From JBFMHP01 sp040752855 (GTDB taxonomy: Bacteria; Pseudomonadota; Gammaproteobacteria; RBG-16-57-12), in contig JBFMHP010000007.1 in NCBI GenBank assembly GCA_040752855.1, positions 62,001-126,000 of the forward strand: a stretch of 64,000 nt of DNA. The letters are read 5' to 3'. The notes beneath the pieces are model-generated. The model was given only the letters and a program-made list of their open reading frames with translations, was not told the origin of the DNA and did not search any database. The stretch's first letter is position 1, and each line of letters starts with the position of its first letter. Shown here in pieces: positions 42,546 through 51,478 of this stretch. The translations under genes and the position numbers were made by a program.

Positions 42546-43541
42546 ATGGGCTGGTTGTATCGTTTGGCCTCCGTAAAATTGACCCTGATCGGGATGGTGC
42601 TGCTCTGCATCGGCGCGATCTTGAGTTATGGCAGTAAATTCGATTTTTCCGTCTGGGTGCTGGTCCTGCCGCTGTGCTGGCTGTCGATCAATTTGCTGGC
42701 CGCCATTGCTACCAATCGCAAGATCAATCGTCAACCGGGTCTGCTTGTTTTCCATATCGGGCTGCTCGGGATCGCGGTGCTGGCGGCGATCGGCCGGCTG
42801 ACCCATCTCGATGCCCAGGTCGAAATATTGACCGGGCAGGCCTTCGAACCGGCCTTGATGCAAGAGGTCAAGAAGGGGCCGTGGCATCCCTGGGGCTTGG
42901 CAGGCGGCGAATTCATCCAGGATCAATTCATTGTCAACTATGAGCCGGGATTAATGCGCGGCGCGACCTACAGCCATGTCTATGTGCGGCAGCCCGACGG
43001 CAGCCGGGAACATCGGGTGGTCGGCGACGACAAGCCGCTGTTGCTCGGAGACTACCGGTTTTACACCTCTTTCAACAAAGGCTTTGCCCCGATCCTCACC
43101 TGGCTCCCCGATGAGGGGGCTCCGGTGACGGGTAGCGTGAACATGCCATCCTATCCGCTGTACGAGTACAAACAGAAAAACGCCTGGACCCCGCCCGGAA
43201 CGAAGGAGGAGATCGAGTTCTGGCTGACGCTCAAGACGCCCTACACCGAAAGCGATTATTGGAGTTTGCAGCAGGAGAGCTCATCCGGGGTGTTGGTGGT
43301 TACCGCCGGCGATCAGCGCGTGGAGCTCAATCCGGGGGATGAGGTGCAGTTGGCGCACGGGCGGCTGCGCTACGACGAGTTGCGCATGTGGATGGGCTAT
43401 ACGATTTTCTATGATCCGACACTGCGCTGGTTGTTTTTCGTGTCTGTCATGGCCGTGCTGGGGCTCGGCTGGCATCTCTGGCAGAAGACGGCGCAGGCCC
43501 TGCCGATGCCGTCGGCAGGTAACGAGGGCGAGACCCGGTAG
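42546..43541 (+). CDS. ResB/CcsB-like cytochrome c biogenesis protein
   Basis: 331 residues from ATG 42546. Three N-terminal hydrophobic helices (about 9-110), a periplasmic domain of about 190 residues and one C-terminal helix (RWLFFVSVMAVLGLGWHLW) give the ResB topology, shorter than usual full-length ResB (about 500-650). In System II, ResB (CcsB) and CcsA transfer heme to apocytochromes. The next gene encodes a CcsA-like protein, so the two probably form a pair. They are embedded beside a full System I operon, which is unusual. Confidence 0.78.
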   Translation: MGWLYRLASVKLTLIGMVLLCIGAILSYGSKFDFSVWVLVLPLCWLSINLLAAIATNRKINRQPGLLVFHIGLLGIAVLAAIGRLTHLDAQVEILTGQAFEPALMQEVKKGPWHPWGLAGGEFIQDQFIVNYEPGLMRGATYSHVYVRQPDGSREHRVVGDDKPLLLGDYRFYTSFNKGFAPILTWLPDEGAPVTGSVNMPSYPLYEYKQKNAWTPPGTKEEIEFWLTLKTPYTESDYWSLQQESSSGVLVVTAGDQRVELNPGDEVQLAHGRLRYDELRMWMGYTIFYDPTLRWLFFVSVMAVLGLGWHLWQKTAQALPMPSAGNEGETR

Positions 43542-43550
43542 GAGACGAGC

Positions 43551-44405
43551 ATGCAAGTGGTGGCAGAACTTCCCTGGTTATGGGCGGCCTTGGCGGCCTA
43601 CGCAGTGGCGACAGTGGCGGCCATACTGGCGGTCGCGCCGCGCTACTCCGGGACGGTTGAGAATGCGATCATGCAGTCGCAAGCCGCGCGCGAGCGGGTG
43701 GTGCTGTGGTTTTTGGCGCTGGGCGTGGTGCTGTTGACGATCATGATCGCAGTGCGCTGGCAGCGACTCGGGCACGGCCCGTTCGTCGAGCTGTTTGAAT
43801 TGCTCGCCAGCCAGTTGTGGAGCCTCGGGCTTTTCTATCTGTTGGTGTACTGGCGGATGCCGAAGTTGCGCGGCACGGCGGTCATCGTGTTTCCGGCGCT
43901 CTGGGTGCTGGGCAGCTGGGTGCTGATTCTTGAGCCGGGCGGCGGTTTTTATCCGGCGACCTATTACAATGATTGGAAGTGGGCCCATGTAGGGCTGGGC
44001 AAGATCTTCCTGGCCGCCTGCCTGGTCGGGGTCGGCTTGGCAGGCGTGATCCTGCTGCGGCGCACGCGTTTGGCGCGATTGTTCTCCGGCATGCCGTCCG
44101 ACGAGGTCATCGACCGCATCGCCTGGCGGTTCATGATGGTGGCGCTGATCTTCGACAGCCTGATGTTGATCGCCGGGGCCGTTTGGGCCCAAGACGCGTG
44201 GGGCCGCTATTGGGACTGGGATGAGCTGGAAACCTCTTCGTTTCTCAACTGGCTGGCGCTGGGGGCGAGTATCCATCTGCGGCTGGCCTATCGCATCCCC
44301 CTGGCCGTGGGCGCGTGGATGATCATTGGAATCTTTGTGTTCGCATTTGTGACGTATTTCGGCATGCCGTATATCAGCCCGGCGGCGCATAAAGGAGTGG
44401 TATGA
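43551..44405 (+). CDS. CcsA/ResC-like heme-handling membrane protein
   Basis: 284 residues with about eight transmembrane helices. It contains a tryptophan-rich WWD-type signature, AWGRYWDWDELETSSFLNW near residue 217, typical of CcsA/CcmC/CcmF heme-handling proteins, and conserved His in KWAHVGLGKIF and ASIHLRLAYRI. GGAG is upstream. Partner of the ResB-like protein 10 bp upstream. Its stop overlaps the next start (ATGA). Confidence 0.85.
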   Translation: MQVVAELPWLWAALAAYAVATVAAILAVAPRYSGTVENAIMQSQAARERVVLWFLALGVVLLTIMIAVRWQRLGHGPFVELFELLASQLWSLGLFYLLVYWRMPKLRGTAVIVFPALWVLGSWVLILEPGGGFYPATYYNDWKWAHVGLGKIFLAACLVGVGLAGVILLRRTRLARLFSGMPSDEVIDRIAWRFMMVALIFDSLMLIAGAVWAQDAWGRYWDWDELETSSFLNWLALGASIHLRLAYRIPLAVGAWMIIGIFVFAFVTYFGMPYISPAAHKGVV

Positions 44406-45016
44406 GCAAAGACTATGAAAACCTGATCATGGTGATGACCTTTCTCTTCATGACGGTCATCGCCGTGGCGATATTCGATGCGATCAAGCAGGTCGATCCG
44501 GGGCGCGTGGTGCCCGTGGGGGCGCGCGAGACGCGGGTCGATCCTTATGTCAAACCCGACCGCCACGCCCACCAGGCGCGCGAGATCGAGGTCGCCCGGC
44601 GGTTTGATCAGGCGGTGATGATGCTCCATGCCAAGCGCTACGATATGGCAGTGACGGCCTTGCACCGTGTGCTGGAACTCTCACCGCGCATGCCGGAGGC
44701 GCACGCGAACATGGGGTTTGCGTTGTTGGGGCTGGAACAATACGGGGCCGCGCATGATTTCTTCACCACGGCGATCGAACTGCGCCCGCCCTTCGCCAAT
44801 GCCTATTACGGCTTGGCCATGGCCTTCGAAGGCATGGGCGAGTACGAGATGGCGCTCGGCGCGATGCGCAGCTACATGCATCTGGCGACCGAGGACACCT
44901 ATATGGCCAAGGCCCGCGCGGCCTTGTGGGAATGGGAGCGCAAGCTTGGGAGGATTCCGGAATCCGAATCGCCCGCGCCAGCGCCGGAGGGCAAGGGTGG
45001 CGGCAGCCGTCCTTGA
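44402..45016 (+). CDS. Membrane-anchored TPR protein
   Basis: 204 residues. One N-terminal transmembrane helix (about residues 7-28), then three TPR units (AKRYDMAVTALHRVLEL, EQYGAAHDFFTTAIEL, GEYEMALGAMRSYMHL) and a Pro/Gly-rich tail. The start overlaps the CcsA-like stop by four bases. TPR proteins such as CcmI and NrfG present apocytochromes for heme attachment; a similar role for the ResB/CcsA-like pair is inferred from position. Confidence 0.82.
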   Translation: MSKDYENLIMVMTFLFMTVIAVAIFDAIKQVDPGRVVPVGARETRVDPYVKPDRHAHQAREIEVARRFDQAVMMLHAKRYDMAVTALHRVLELSPRMPEAHANMGFALLGLEQYGAAHDFFTTAIELRPPFANAYYGLAMAFEGMGEYEMALGAMRSYMHLATEDTYMAKARAALWEWERKLGRIPESESPAPAPEGKGGGSRP

Positions 45017-45029
45017 GGATGAGCGCAGC

Positions 45030-45584
45030 ATGACACTGGCGGCGCGGCTCGGGAGGGTTGCGCGGTGGTCCCTCGCGCTTGCGCTGGGCGTGGTGGCCGG
45101 GTGCGGCGACGGCGGAAATCCCCCCCCGATTGCCCCGGGGGATCGGTTTCCGGCGATCGAGACCCTGACGCTGGAGGGCAAGCCCGCCCGCCTGCAGCCG
45201 GCGGCCGACAAGGTGGTGGTGGTCAATATCTGGGGCACGTGGTGCGCGCCCTGCCGCAAGGAGTTGCCCAGCTTGCAACGACTCGCCGAGGCGCTGGGCA
45301 GTCAAGACTATGCCGTGATCGGCATTGCGCTGGATCACGACGATCATCTGGTGCGCGAGTATTTGCGCGAGCGGGGCATCGTTTTCGAGAATCATCTGGC
45401 CGGGGACGTGACACAGACCCAGGGGGTGCTGGGCGTGACGGCGGTGCCCTCCACCTTCATCCTGGCACGGGGCAATGTCATCGCGCACACCATCATCGGA
45501 CCGCGCGAATGGGATGGGCCCGAGATCATCGCCATGGTCAGGGAAGTTGCGGCGCAGGGCGGCTTAGAAGGCGTCTCAAAATAA
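45030..45584 (+). CDS. TlpA-type thioredoxin-fold lipoprotein
   Basis: 184 residues from ATG 45030. Lipobox VVAGC gives a lipidated Cys near residue 23. The redox site reads WGTWCAPCRKELP, and the cis-proline region reads AVPSTFIL. It belongs to the TlpA/ResA group that reduces the CXXCH cysteines of apocytochromes. It completes a ResB-CcsA-TPR-ResA-like set just before ccmA. CcmG at 50.4 kb is a second protein for the same task. Confidence 0.88.
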   Translation: MTLAARLGRVARWSLALALGVVAGCGDGGNPPPIAPGDRFPAIETLTLEGKPARLQPAADKVVVVNIWGTWCAPCRKELPSLQRLAEALGSQDYAVIGIALDHDDHLVREYLRERGIVFENHLAGDVTQTQGVLGVTAVPSTFILARGNVIAHTIIGPREWDGPEIIAMVREVAAQGGLEGVSK

Positions 45585-45679
45585 ACGATGGTTTCCGGGT
45601 TTTGGGGCTGGAGTCGCGGAGGAGTCTAGTGGTACACTCACTGACCTTGTAGAAATGAGAATGCAGTGCATTTAGCCGG

Positions 45680-46294
45680 ATGTTAGAAGTCCAAGATCTA
45701 GAATGCTGGCGAGGCGATCACCTCTGCTTTACCGGCCTGAGCTTCAAGGTCGAACCCGGCGAGCTGTTGCACGTCAAGGGCCACAATGGCAGCGGCAAGA
45801 CGACCTTGCTGCGCACGCTCTGCGGGCTGATGGTCCCCGAACAAGGCAAGATCTTGTGGAAGGGCGCGCCAATCCGCCGGCTGGGTGAGGACTACCATCA
45901 AGAACTCACCTACATCGGCCATCTCAATGGGGTGAAGGATGATCTGACCGGGCTGGAGAATCTGCGCATCGCAATGCAGCTCTCCGGCCTGGCGTACGAT
46001 ATGGACAAGTTACGCGCTGCGTTGCAGCGCATCGGCTTGGCGGGGCGCGAGGAATTGCCCGCCAAGGTGCTCTCGCAAGGGCAGCGGCGCCGGGTGGCGC
46101 TGGCGCGATTACTGCTGAGCCGGGCAAAGCTCTGGATTCTGGACGAACCCTATACCGCGCTGGATGTGGCGGTCATCGAGGTGATGCGCAATGTCATCGC
46201 CGAGCACCTCGAGAATGGCGGAATGGTGATCTTGACCACACACCAGGATGTCGACATCGAAGGGGTGGTCAGGCAGCTGAATCTGGGGCAGTAG
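45680..46294 (+). CDS. ccmA: Heme exporter ATP-binding protein CcmA
   Basis: 204 residues. ATPase of the CcmABCD complex that releases holo-CcmE during cytochrome c maturation. Walker A GHNGSGKTT, signature LSQGQRRRVALARL (short form typical for CcmA) and Walker B LWILDEPYTALD. First gene of the complete ccmABCDEFGHI operon; the 95-bp gap upstream probably holds its promoter. Confidence 0.95.
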   Translation: MLEVQDLECWRGDHLCFTGLSFKVEPGELLHVKGHNGSGKTTLLRTLCGLMVPEQGKILWKGAPIRRLGEDYHQELTYIGHLNGVKDDLTGLENLRIAMQLSGLAYDMDKLRAALQRIGLAGREELPAKVLSQGQRRRVALARLLLSRAKLWILDEPYTALDVAVIEVMRNVIAEHLENGGMVILTTHQDVDIEGVVRQLNLGQ

Positions 46295-46302
46295 GGGGGA
46301 AG

Positions 46303-46971
46303 ATGTTGTCGATTATCCGCCACATGATCTGGCGTGATATGCTGCTGGCGATGCGCCGTCCACAGGACGTGATGACATCGTTGTTCTTTTTCGTCATCGT
46401 CGTCAGTCTCTTCCCCCTTGGAGTCAGCCCGGAAATGGAGGTGCTCAGAGAGATCGCCTCCGGCGTGATCTGGGTAGCTGCGTTGTTGGCGACGATGCTG
46501 TCGCTCAATCGCCTGTTCTCCGTGGACTATCAGGACGGAACCCTGGAGCAGATGTTGATCGCTCCCCAGCCCTTGTCGCTGCTGGTGTTGAGCAAGGTGG
46601 TCGCCCACTGGTTGTTGACGGGCCTGCCGCTGGTGCTGATGGCACCGCTGCTGGGCGTGCTCCTGGGCATGGAGAGCGAGGCGATCGGTGTGATGGTGCT
46701 GACCCTGTTGCTGGGGACGCCGGTGTTGAGTCTGATCGGCTCGATCGGCGCGGCGCTGACCCTGGGGGTGCGCGGCGGGGGCGTGTTATTGTCACTCCTG
46801 ATCTTGCCGTTGTATGTTCCGATCCTGATCTTTGGGACCGGTGCGGTCGAGTCGGTTCGCGCCGACATGGGTGTCGAGGCGCAACTTTCATTGTTGGGCG
46901 CCTTTCTCGCCTTGGCGCTCGGGTTTACGCCCTGGGCCGCTGCGGCGGCATTGAGAATATCGATGGAGTAG
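46303..46971 (+). CDS. ccmB: Heme exporter membrane protein CcmB
   Basis: 222 residues, six predicted transmembrane helices, with the CcmB segments FFFVIVVSLFPLGVSPE, DYQDGTLEQ and LLILPLYVPILIFG. The membrane part of the CcmAB ABC transporter. The gene is 8 bp after ccmA and 1 bp before ccmC. Confidence 0.95.
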   Translation: MLSIIRHMIWRDMLLAMRRPQDVMTSLFFFVIVVSLFPLGVSPEMEVLREIASGVIWVAALLATMLSLNRLFSVDYQDGTLEQMLIAPQPLSLLVLSKVVAHWLLTGLPLVLMAPLLGVLLGMESEAIGVMVLTLLLGTPVLSLIGSIGAALTLGVRGGGVLLSLLILPLYVPILIFGTGAVESVRADMGVEAQLSLLGAFLALALGFTPWAAAAALRISME

Positions 46972-46972
46972 G

Positions 46973-47740
46973 ATGGGGTTCATGTCGACAGAAACAACAA
47001 AAGAGTTTTCCTGGTATCACTTTGCCTCGCCGCGAACCTTCTATCCCTTGGCGGGCAAGATGATCCCCTGGTTCGCCGGGGTGGCGGTAATCTGCGGGCT
47101 CATCGGTTTGTATATCGGCTTTTTCGTGGCGCCGACTGATTATCAGCAAGGTGAGAGCTACCGCATCATGTTCATCCATGTCGCGGCGGCGTGGATGTCG
47201 ATGTTCATCTACGTGATTATGGCCATCTACGCGACCATCTACCTCGCGATGAATGTGCGTTTGGCGGATATGATGGCCGGCGCCCTGGCCCCCACGGGTG
47301 CGATCTTCACCTTCGTCGCGCTTTGGACCGGCGCCTTGTGGGGCAAGCCGACCTGGGGGACCTGGTGGGTGTGGGATGCGCGGCTGACCTCGGAATTGCT
47401 GCTGCTATTCTTGTATCTTGGCTACCTCTCGCTGCGCGGGGCCATCGACGATCCCAATCGCGCCGCCAAGGCCAGCGCATTGCTGGCGCTGGTCGGTGTT
47501 GTTAATGTTCCGATAATCTATTTTTCGGTCAAATGGTGGAACACCTTGCACCAGGGGGCATCGATTTCGATGACCAAGGCGCCGACAATGGCCGCCACGA
47601 TGCTCACGGCGCTGATTCTGATGACGATTGCGTTCTGGATGTACACGATCGCGGTGGTGCTGATGCGTGTGCGCAGTGACATCCTCACCCGCGAGCGGGA
47701 TGCCACGTGGGTGCTCGAAGAAATAGGCGGTGGCAAATGA
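46973..47740 (+). CDS. ccmC: Heme-handling protein CcmC
   Basis: 255 residues with six transmembrane helices. The WWD domain reads WGTWWVWDARLTSELLL and is flanked by the conserved histidines in FIHVAAAWMS and WWNTLHQGAS that hold heme for CcmE. ATG 46973 was chosen (GGAG just upstream); ATG 46982 would shorten it by three residues. Its stop overlaps ccmD (ATGA). Confidence 0.96.
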   Translation: MGFMSTETTKEFSWYHFASPRTFYPLAGKMIPWFAGVAVICGLIGLYIGFFVAPTDYQQGESYRIMFIHVAAAWMSMFIYVIMAIYATIYLAMNVRLADMMAGALAPTGAIFTFVALWTGALWGKPTWGTWWVWDARLTSELLLLFLYLGYLSLRGAIDDPNRAAKASALLALVGVVNVPIIYFSVKWWNTLHQGASISMTKAPTMAATMLTALILMTIAFWMYTIAVVLMRVRSDILTRERDATWVLEEIGGGK

Positions 47741-47937
47741 ACTGGGGAAGCGCGACGGAGTTTTTCGCCATGGGCGGCCATGCCCTGTATGTGTGGGGCA
47801 GTTACGGCGTCACGGCGGTGTTGATCATCGCCGAGATCGTGTGGGTGAAGAGCAAACAGCAACAGACGCGGCAGCGCCTTGCCCGGATGGCGCAGGCCCG
47901 TGCTGCAAAGGTGGTTCCAGATGAAGACAAGGCATAA
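47737..47937 (+). CDS. ccmD: Heme exporter accessory protein CcmD
   Basis: 66 residues from ATG 47737. One transmembrane helix (SYGVTAVLIIAEIVWV) preceded by the typical FFAMGGHALYVWGSYG and followed by a basic cytoplasmic tail. Stabilises the CcmABC-CcmE complex. Overlaps ccmC by four and ccmE by 17 bases. Confidence 0.93.
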   Translation: MNWGSATEFFAMGGHALYVWGSYGVTAVLIIAEIVWVKSKQQQTRQRLARMAQARAAKVVPDEDKA

Positions 47938-48385
47938 GCGGTTTGCGTTTATCGGCGCGGCGGTCCTCGTGTTGGGCGTGGCCGTGGCGCTGGTGCTCAA
48001 CGCATTCAACCAGAATCTCGTATTCTTTTTCAGCCCGACCCAAGTCAAGGCCGGCGAGGCGCCCAAGGACCGCAGTTTCCGTCTCGGCGGGCTGGTCGAG
48101 GAAGGTTCGGTGTCGCGCGAGGACGACGGCCTGACAGTGCGGTTTCGCGTGACCGACAACGCCGAAACCGTCGCCGTGCTGTATCAAGGCATCCTCCCCG
48201 ACTTGTTCCGCGAGGGTCAGGGCGTGGTCGCCCAGGGCAAGCTGGAAGCCGATGGGGTGTTCAAGGCCACGGAAGTGCTGGCCAAGCATGATGAAAACTA
48301 TATGCCACCTGAAGTGGCTGACGCCTTGGAAAAGGCCAAGTCCGGCAACCAGGCGCCCAGCACGGGCAGCGCGCCGCAGCAATAA
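47921..48385 (+). CDS. ccmE: Periplasmic heme chaperone CcmE
   Basis: 154 residues from ATG 47921, inside the end of ccmD. One membrane anchor (about 9-28), then an OB-fold. The covalent heme ligand is His123 in AKHDENYMPPE, as in CcmE proteins with the His-x-x-x-Tyr motif. Carries heme from CcmC to CcmF/H. Confidence 0.96.
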   Translation: MKTRHKRFAFIGAAVLVLGVAVALVLNAFNQNLVFFFSPTQVKAGEAPKDRSFRLGGLVEEGSVSREDDGLTVRFRVTDNAETVAVLYQGILPDLFREGQGVVAQGKLEADGVFKATEVLAKHDENYMPPEVADALEKAKSGNQAPSTGSAPQQ

Positions 48386-48401
48386 CCGAGGGGTATATCC
48401 T

Positions 48402-50405
48402 ATGATTCCAGAGATTGGTCATTTCGCACTTATCATCGCGATGAGTATCGCGATTATTCTAGGCACCCTGCCGTTGATCGGGGCGGCGAAGGGTATCCCT
48501 CAGTGGATGGCCCTGGCGCGGCCCGCTGCCCAGGGCCTGTTCACGTTCATCGCCATCGCGTTCGGCTGTCTGACCTATGCCTTTGTCACCGATGACTTCT
48601 CAGTCACCTATGTGGCCGGTCATTCCAATTCATTCCTGCCGATCCAATACAAGGTTGCGGGCGTGTGGGGCGGCCACGAAGGCTCGATGCTGCTCTGGAC
48701 CTTGTTCTTGTCGGTGTGGGCGCTGGCGGTGTCCGTGTTCAGCCGTCATCTGCCGCAGGAGATGGTCGCGCGCGTGCTGGCGGTGATGGGCTTGATCACC
48801 ATCGGCTTCCTGCTGTTTATGCTGTTGACCTCCAACCCCTTCGATCGCATGCTGCCCGCGGCCGCGGAAGGGCGCGATTTGAATCCGCTGCTGCAGGATC
48901 CCGGCCTGGTGATCCATCCCCCGATGCTGTACATGGGTTACGTAGGCTTCTCCGTCGCCTTCGCCTTCGCCATCGCCGCGCTGCTCGGTGGACGGCTGGA
49001 TGCCACCTGGGCGCGCTGGTCGCGCCCGTGGACGACCATCGCCTGGATGTTTCTGACCTTCGGCATTGCGCTGGGCAGTTGGTGGGCCTATTACGAACTC
49101 GGCTGGGGCGGCTGGTGGTTCTGGGATCCGGTGGAAAACGCCTCGTTCATGCCCTGGCTGGTGGGCACCGCGCTGATACACTCGCTGGCGGTGACCGAAA
49201 AACGCGGCAGCTTCAAGAACTGGACCGTGCTGCTGGCGATCTTCACCTTCTCGCTGAGTCTGCTCGGCACCTTCCTGGTGCGCTCCGGCGTGTTGACCTC
49301 GGTGCATGCCTTCGCCACCGATCCTGAGCGCGGCGGCTTCATTCTGGCCTTCCTGTTCGTGACCATCGCCGTGTCCTTGACCTTGTACGCCTGGCGCGCG
49401 CCAAGCGTCGGCCTGGGCGGCAAGTTCGACGTGGTCTCGCGCGAGTCGATGCTGCTGGTCAACAACGTGCTGCTGGTGGTCGCCTGCGCCTCCGTGCTGC
49501 TCGGAACCCTCTATCCGCTGGTGCTCGATTCCTTGGAGCTGGGCAAGATCTCGGTGGGGCCGCCGTATTTCAATTCCGTGTTCATTCCCTTGATGATTCC
49601 GATGATCTTCATCATGGGGTTGGGGCCGCTGGCGCGCTGGAAGAAGCACACCGTCCCTGATCTCTGGGTGCGCATGCGCTGGGCCCTCGCGGCGACCATC
49701 GTGCTCGCCTGCCTGCTTCCATTTACCATGGGCGACGAGTGGCCGGTGATGACGGTCATTGGATTGGCGATGGCAATTTGGGTGCTCATGTCAATCGCAC
49801 GCTCCTTGTACGAAAGGCTGTTTGCCGATGCCGAGCACAAGGGCGGTCTGATGGCGCGATTGACCAGCGCGCCGCGCTCCTTCTACGGCATGAACGTGGC
49901 GCATTTGGGCGTTGCGGTCTTCATCTTCGGCGTCACGCTGGTGTCGACCTATGAACAGGAGCAGGACGTCCGCATGGATGTAGGCGATACCGTGACCATG
50001 GGTGAGTACACGTTCCGTTTTGACGGCGTGACCCAAGTGCCGGGTCCGAACTATCAGTCGAATACCGGCCATGTTCAGGTCTTCAAGGACGGCAAGGAAT
50101 ATGAGCTGCTGCATCCGGAAAAGCGCACCTATCTGGTGCAGACCATGCCGATGACCGAGGCGGCCATCGACAGCGGGTTCTTCCGCGATCTGTATGTTTC
50201 CCTCGGTGAGCCGGTATCCGGCGGGGCCTGGAGTGTGCGCGTATACTACAAGCCGTTCGTGAACTGGATTTGGGGCGGATGCTTCTTGATGGGAGTGGGC
50301 GGACTGTTGGCCGCCATGGATCGCCGCTATCACTTCGTGCTGCGCCGCCGCAAGAGCGTCGAAGGAGCCGATTCTGATCAGAACAAACAGGCGGCGTTGG
50401 CGTAG
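48402..50405 (+). CDS. ccmF: Cytochrome c heme lyase subunit CcmF
   Basis: 667 residues from ATG 48402, a normal length. About 15 transmembrane helices. The WWD motif is GWGGWWFWDPVENASFMPW near residue 233, with flanking conserved His in WGGHEGS, PGLVIHPPMLYMGY and TALIHSLAVTEKRG. Catalyses heme ligation to CXXCH with CcmH. It is 16 bp after ccmE and 12 bp before ccmG. Confidence 0.97.
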   Translation: MIPEIGHFALIIAMSIAIILGTLPLIGAAKGIPQWMALARPAAQGLFTFIAIAFGCLTYAFVTDDFSVTYVAGHSNSFLPIQYKVAGVWGGHEGSMLLWTLFLSVWALAVSVFSRHLPQEMVARVLAVMGLITIGFLLFMLLTSNPFDRMLPAAAEGRDLNPLLQDPGLVIHPPMLYMGYVGFSVAFAFAIAALLGGRLDATWARWSRPWTTIAWMFLTFGIALGSWWAYYELGWGGWWFWDPVENASFMPWLVGTALIHSLAVTEKRGSFKNWTVLLAIFTFSLSLLGTFLVRSGVLTSVHAFATDPERGGFILAFLFVTIAVSLTLYAWRAPSVGLGGKFDVVSRESMLLVNNVLLVVACASVLLGTLYPLVLDSLELGKISVGPPYFNSVFIPLMIPMIFIMGLGPLARWKKHTVPDLWVRMRWALAATIVLACLLPFTMGDEWPVMTVIGLAMAIWVLMSIARSLYERLFADAEHKGGLMARLTSAPRSFYGMNVAHLGVAVFIFGVTLVSTYEQEQDVRMDVGDTVTMGEYTFRFDGVTQVPGPNYQSNTGHVQVFKDGKEYELLHPEKRTYLVQTMPMTEAAIDSGFFRDLYVSLGEPVSGGAWSVRVYYKPFVNWIWGGCFLMGVGGLLAAMDRRYHFVLRRRKSVEGADSDQNKQAALA

Positions 50406-50417
50406 GAGAGGTAAGTC

Positions 50418-50993
50418 ATGGTGAGATTTTTAGTTCCGCTGATTATCTTTGTGATCCTTTCAGTGTTTTTGTATATCGGGCTGGGGTTGAATCCGCGCGA
50501 GGTGCCATCCCCGCTGATCGGCAAGCCCGCGCCGGCCTTCGATCTGCCGCAGCTGCTCGAACCTGAAAAGCGTCTGAGCAATCAGGACATGCTGGGCAAG
50601 GTCTGGCTGCTGAATGTCTGGGCGTCATGGTGTGTCTCCTGCCGTGTCGAGCACCCCTTGCTGATGCAGGCCACCCGGGCGGGGGCCATCAAGAACCTGG
50701 TTGGACTCAATTACAAGGACACGACCGATGCAGCCTTGCGTTGGCTCAAGGACGGCGGCGATCCCTACACCTTGTCTGCGGTTGATGCCGAGGGCCGGGT
50801 GGGGATCGATTACGGCGTTTATGGTACGCCCGAAACCTATCTGATCGACAAGAACGGCGTGATTGTTCACAAGGTCATCGGTCCGCTGTCGGTCGATTCC
50901 CTGCAAAACTGTGTGCTGCCGTTGATCCGCTTGCTGGAGCAGGCGGCCCCCGAGCGACAAGTCACGAGAGAGGCTGTTCAAGCATGCGTCTAA
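50418..50993 (+). CDS. ccmG: Thiol:disulfide interchange protein CcmG (DsbE)
   Basis: 191 residues. N-terminal membrane anchor, then a thioredoxin fold with VWASWCVSCRVEHP (redox CXXC) and GVYGTPETYLID (cis-Pro). Reduces apocytochrome cysteines in the periplasm. GGAGAGG precedes the start. Overlaps ccmH by 10 bases. Confidence 0.95.
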   Translation: MVRFLVPLIIFVILSVFLYIGLGLNPREVPSPLIGKPAPAFDLPQLLEPEKRLSNQDMLGKVWLLNVWASWCVSCRVEHPLLMQATRAGAIKNLVGLNYKDTTDAALRWLKDGGDPYTLSAVDAEGRVGIDYGVYGTPETYLIDKNGVIVHKVIGPLSVDSLQNCVLPLIRLLEQAAPERQVTREAVQACV

Positions 50994-51478
50994 TCAGTAT
51001 CACTGCGTTTTGCGCCGCGGTATTTTGTTCACTGCTCCTGGGTGCGGCCCAAGCCAAAGAGGCCGTGCCGGCGGCCGAGGATCCGGTCCTGGAGGAGCGG
51101 ATGATGGCGATCGCGCGCGAGCTGCGCTGCCTGGTGTGTCAGAACCAGAATATTGCCGATTCACACGCGGAACTGGCGATCGATTTGAAGAATCAGGTCA
51201 AGGAGATGCTGGTGGCCGGCAAAACCGACAAGGAAATCATCGACTACATGGTTCAGCGTTATGGCGATTTCGTCCGCTATCGTCCGCCGGTAAACCCGGC
51301 GACGTATTTCCTGTGGTTCGGCCCGTTTCTTCTTTTCGGCGGCGGATTGGTGCTGCTCTATATCAATTTGAAAAATCGTCGCAAGAAGTTGGAGCAGGCG
51401 GAGAGCGTGCTTAGCGAAGAGCAGATCCGGCGTGCGGAAGAGTTGTTGCGGCAAGATGCGGGGGAAAGAAAACAATGA
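50984..51478 (+). CDS. ccmH: Cytochrome c maturation protein CcmH (short, CcmL-type)
   Basis: 164 residues. Signal peptide, then the redox motif LRCLVCQNQNIADSHAELA and a C-terminal membrane helix (YFLWFGPFLLFGGGLVLLYI). The E. coli CcmH is this domain fused to a TPR part, which here is the separate CcmI. Overlaps ccmG and ccmI. Confidence 0.95.
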   Translation: MRLISITAFCAAVFCSLLLGAAQAKEAVPAAEDPVLEERMMAIARELRCLVCQNQNIADSHAELAIDLKNQVKEMLVAGKTDKEIIDYMVQRYGDFVRYRPPVNPATYFLWFGPFLLFGGGLVLLYINLKNRRKKLEQAESVLSEEQIRRAEELLRQDAGERKQ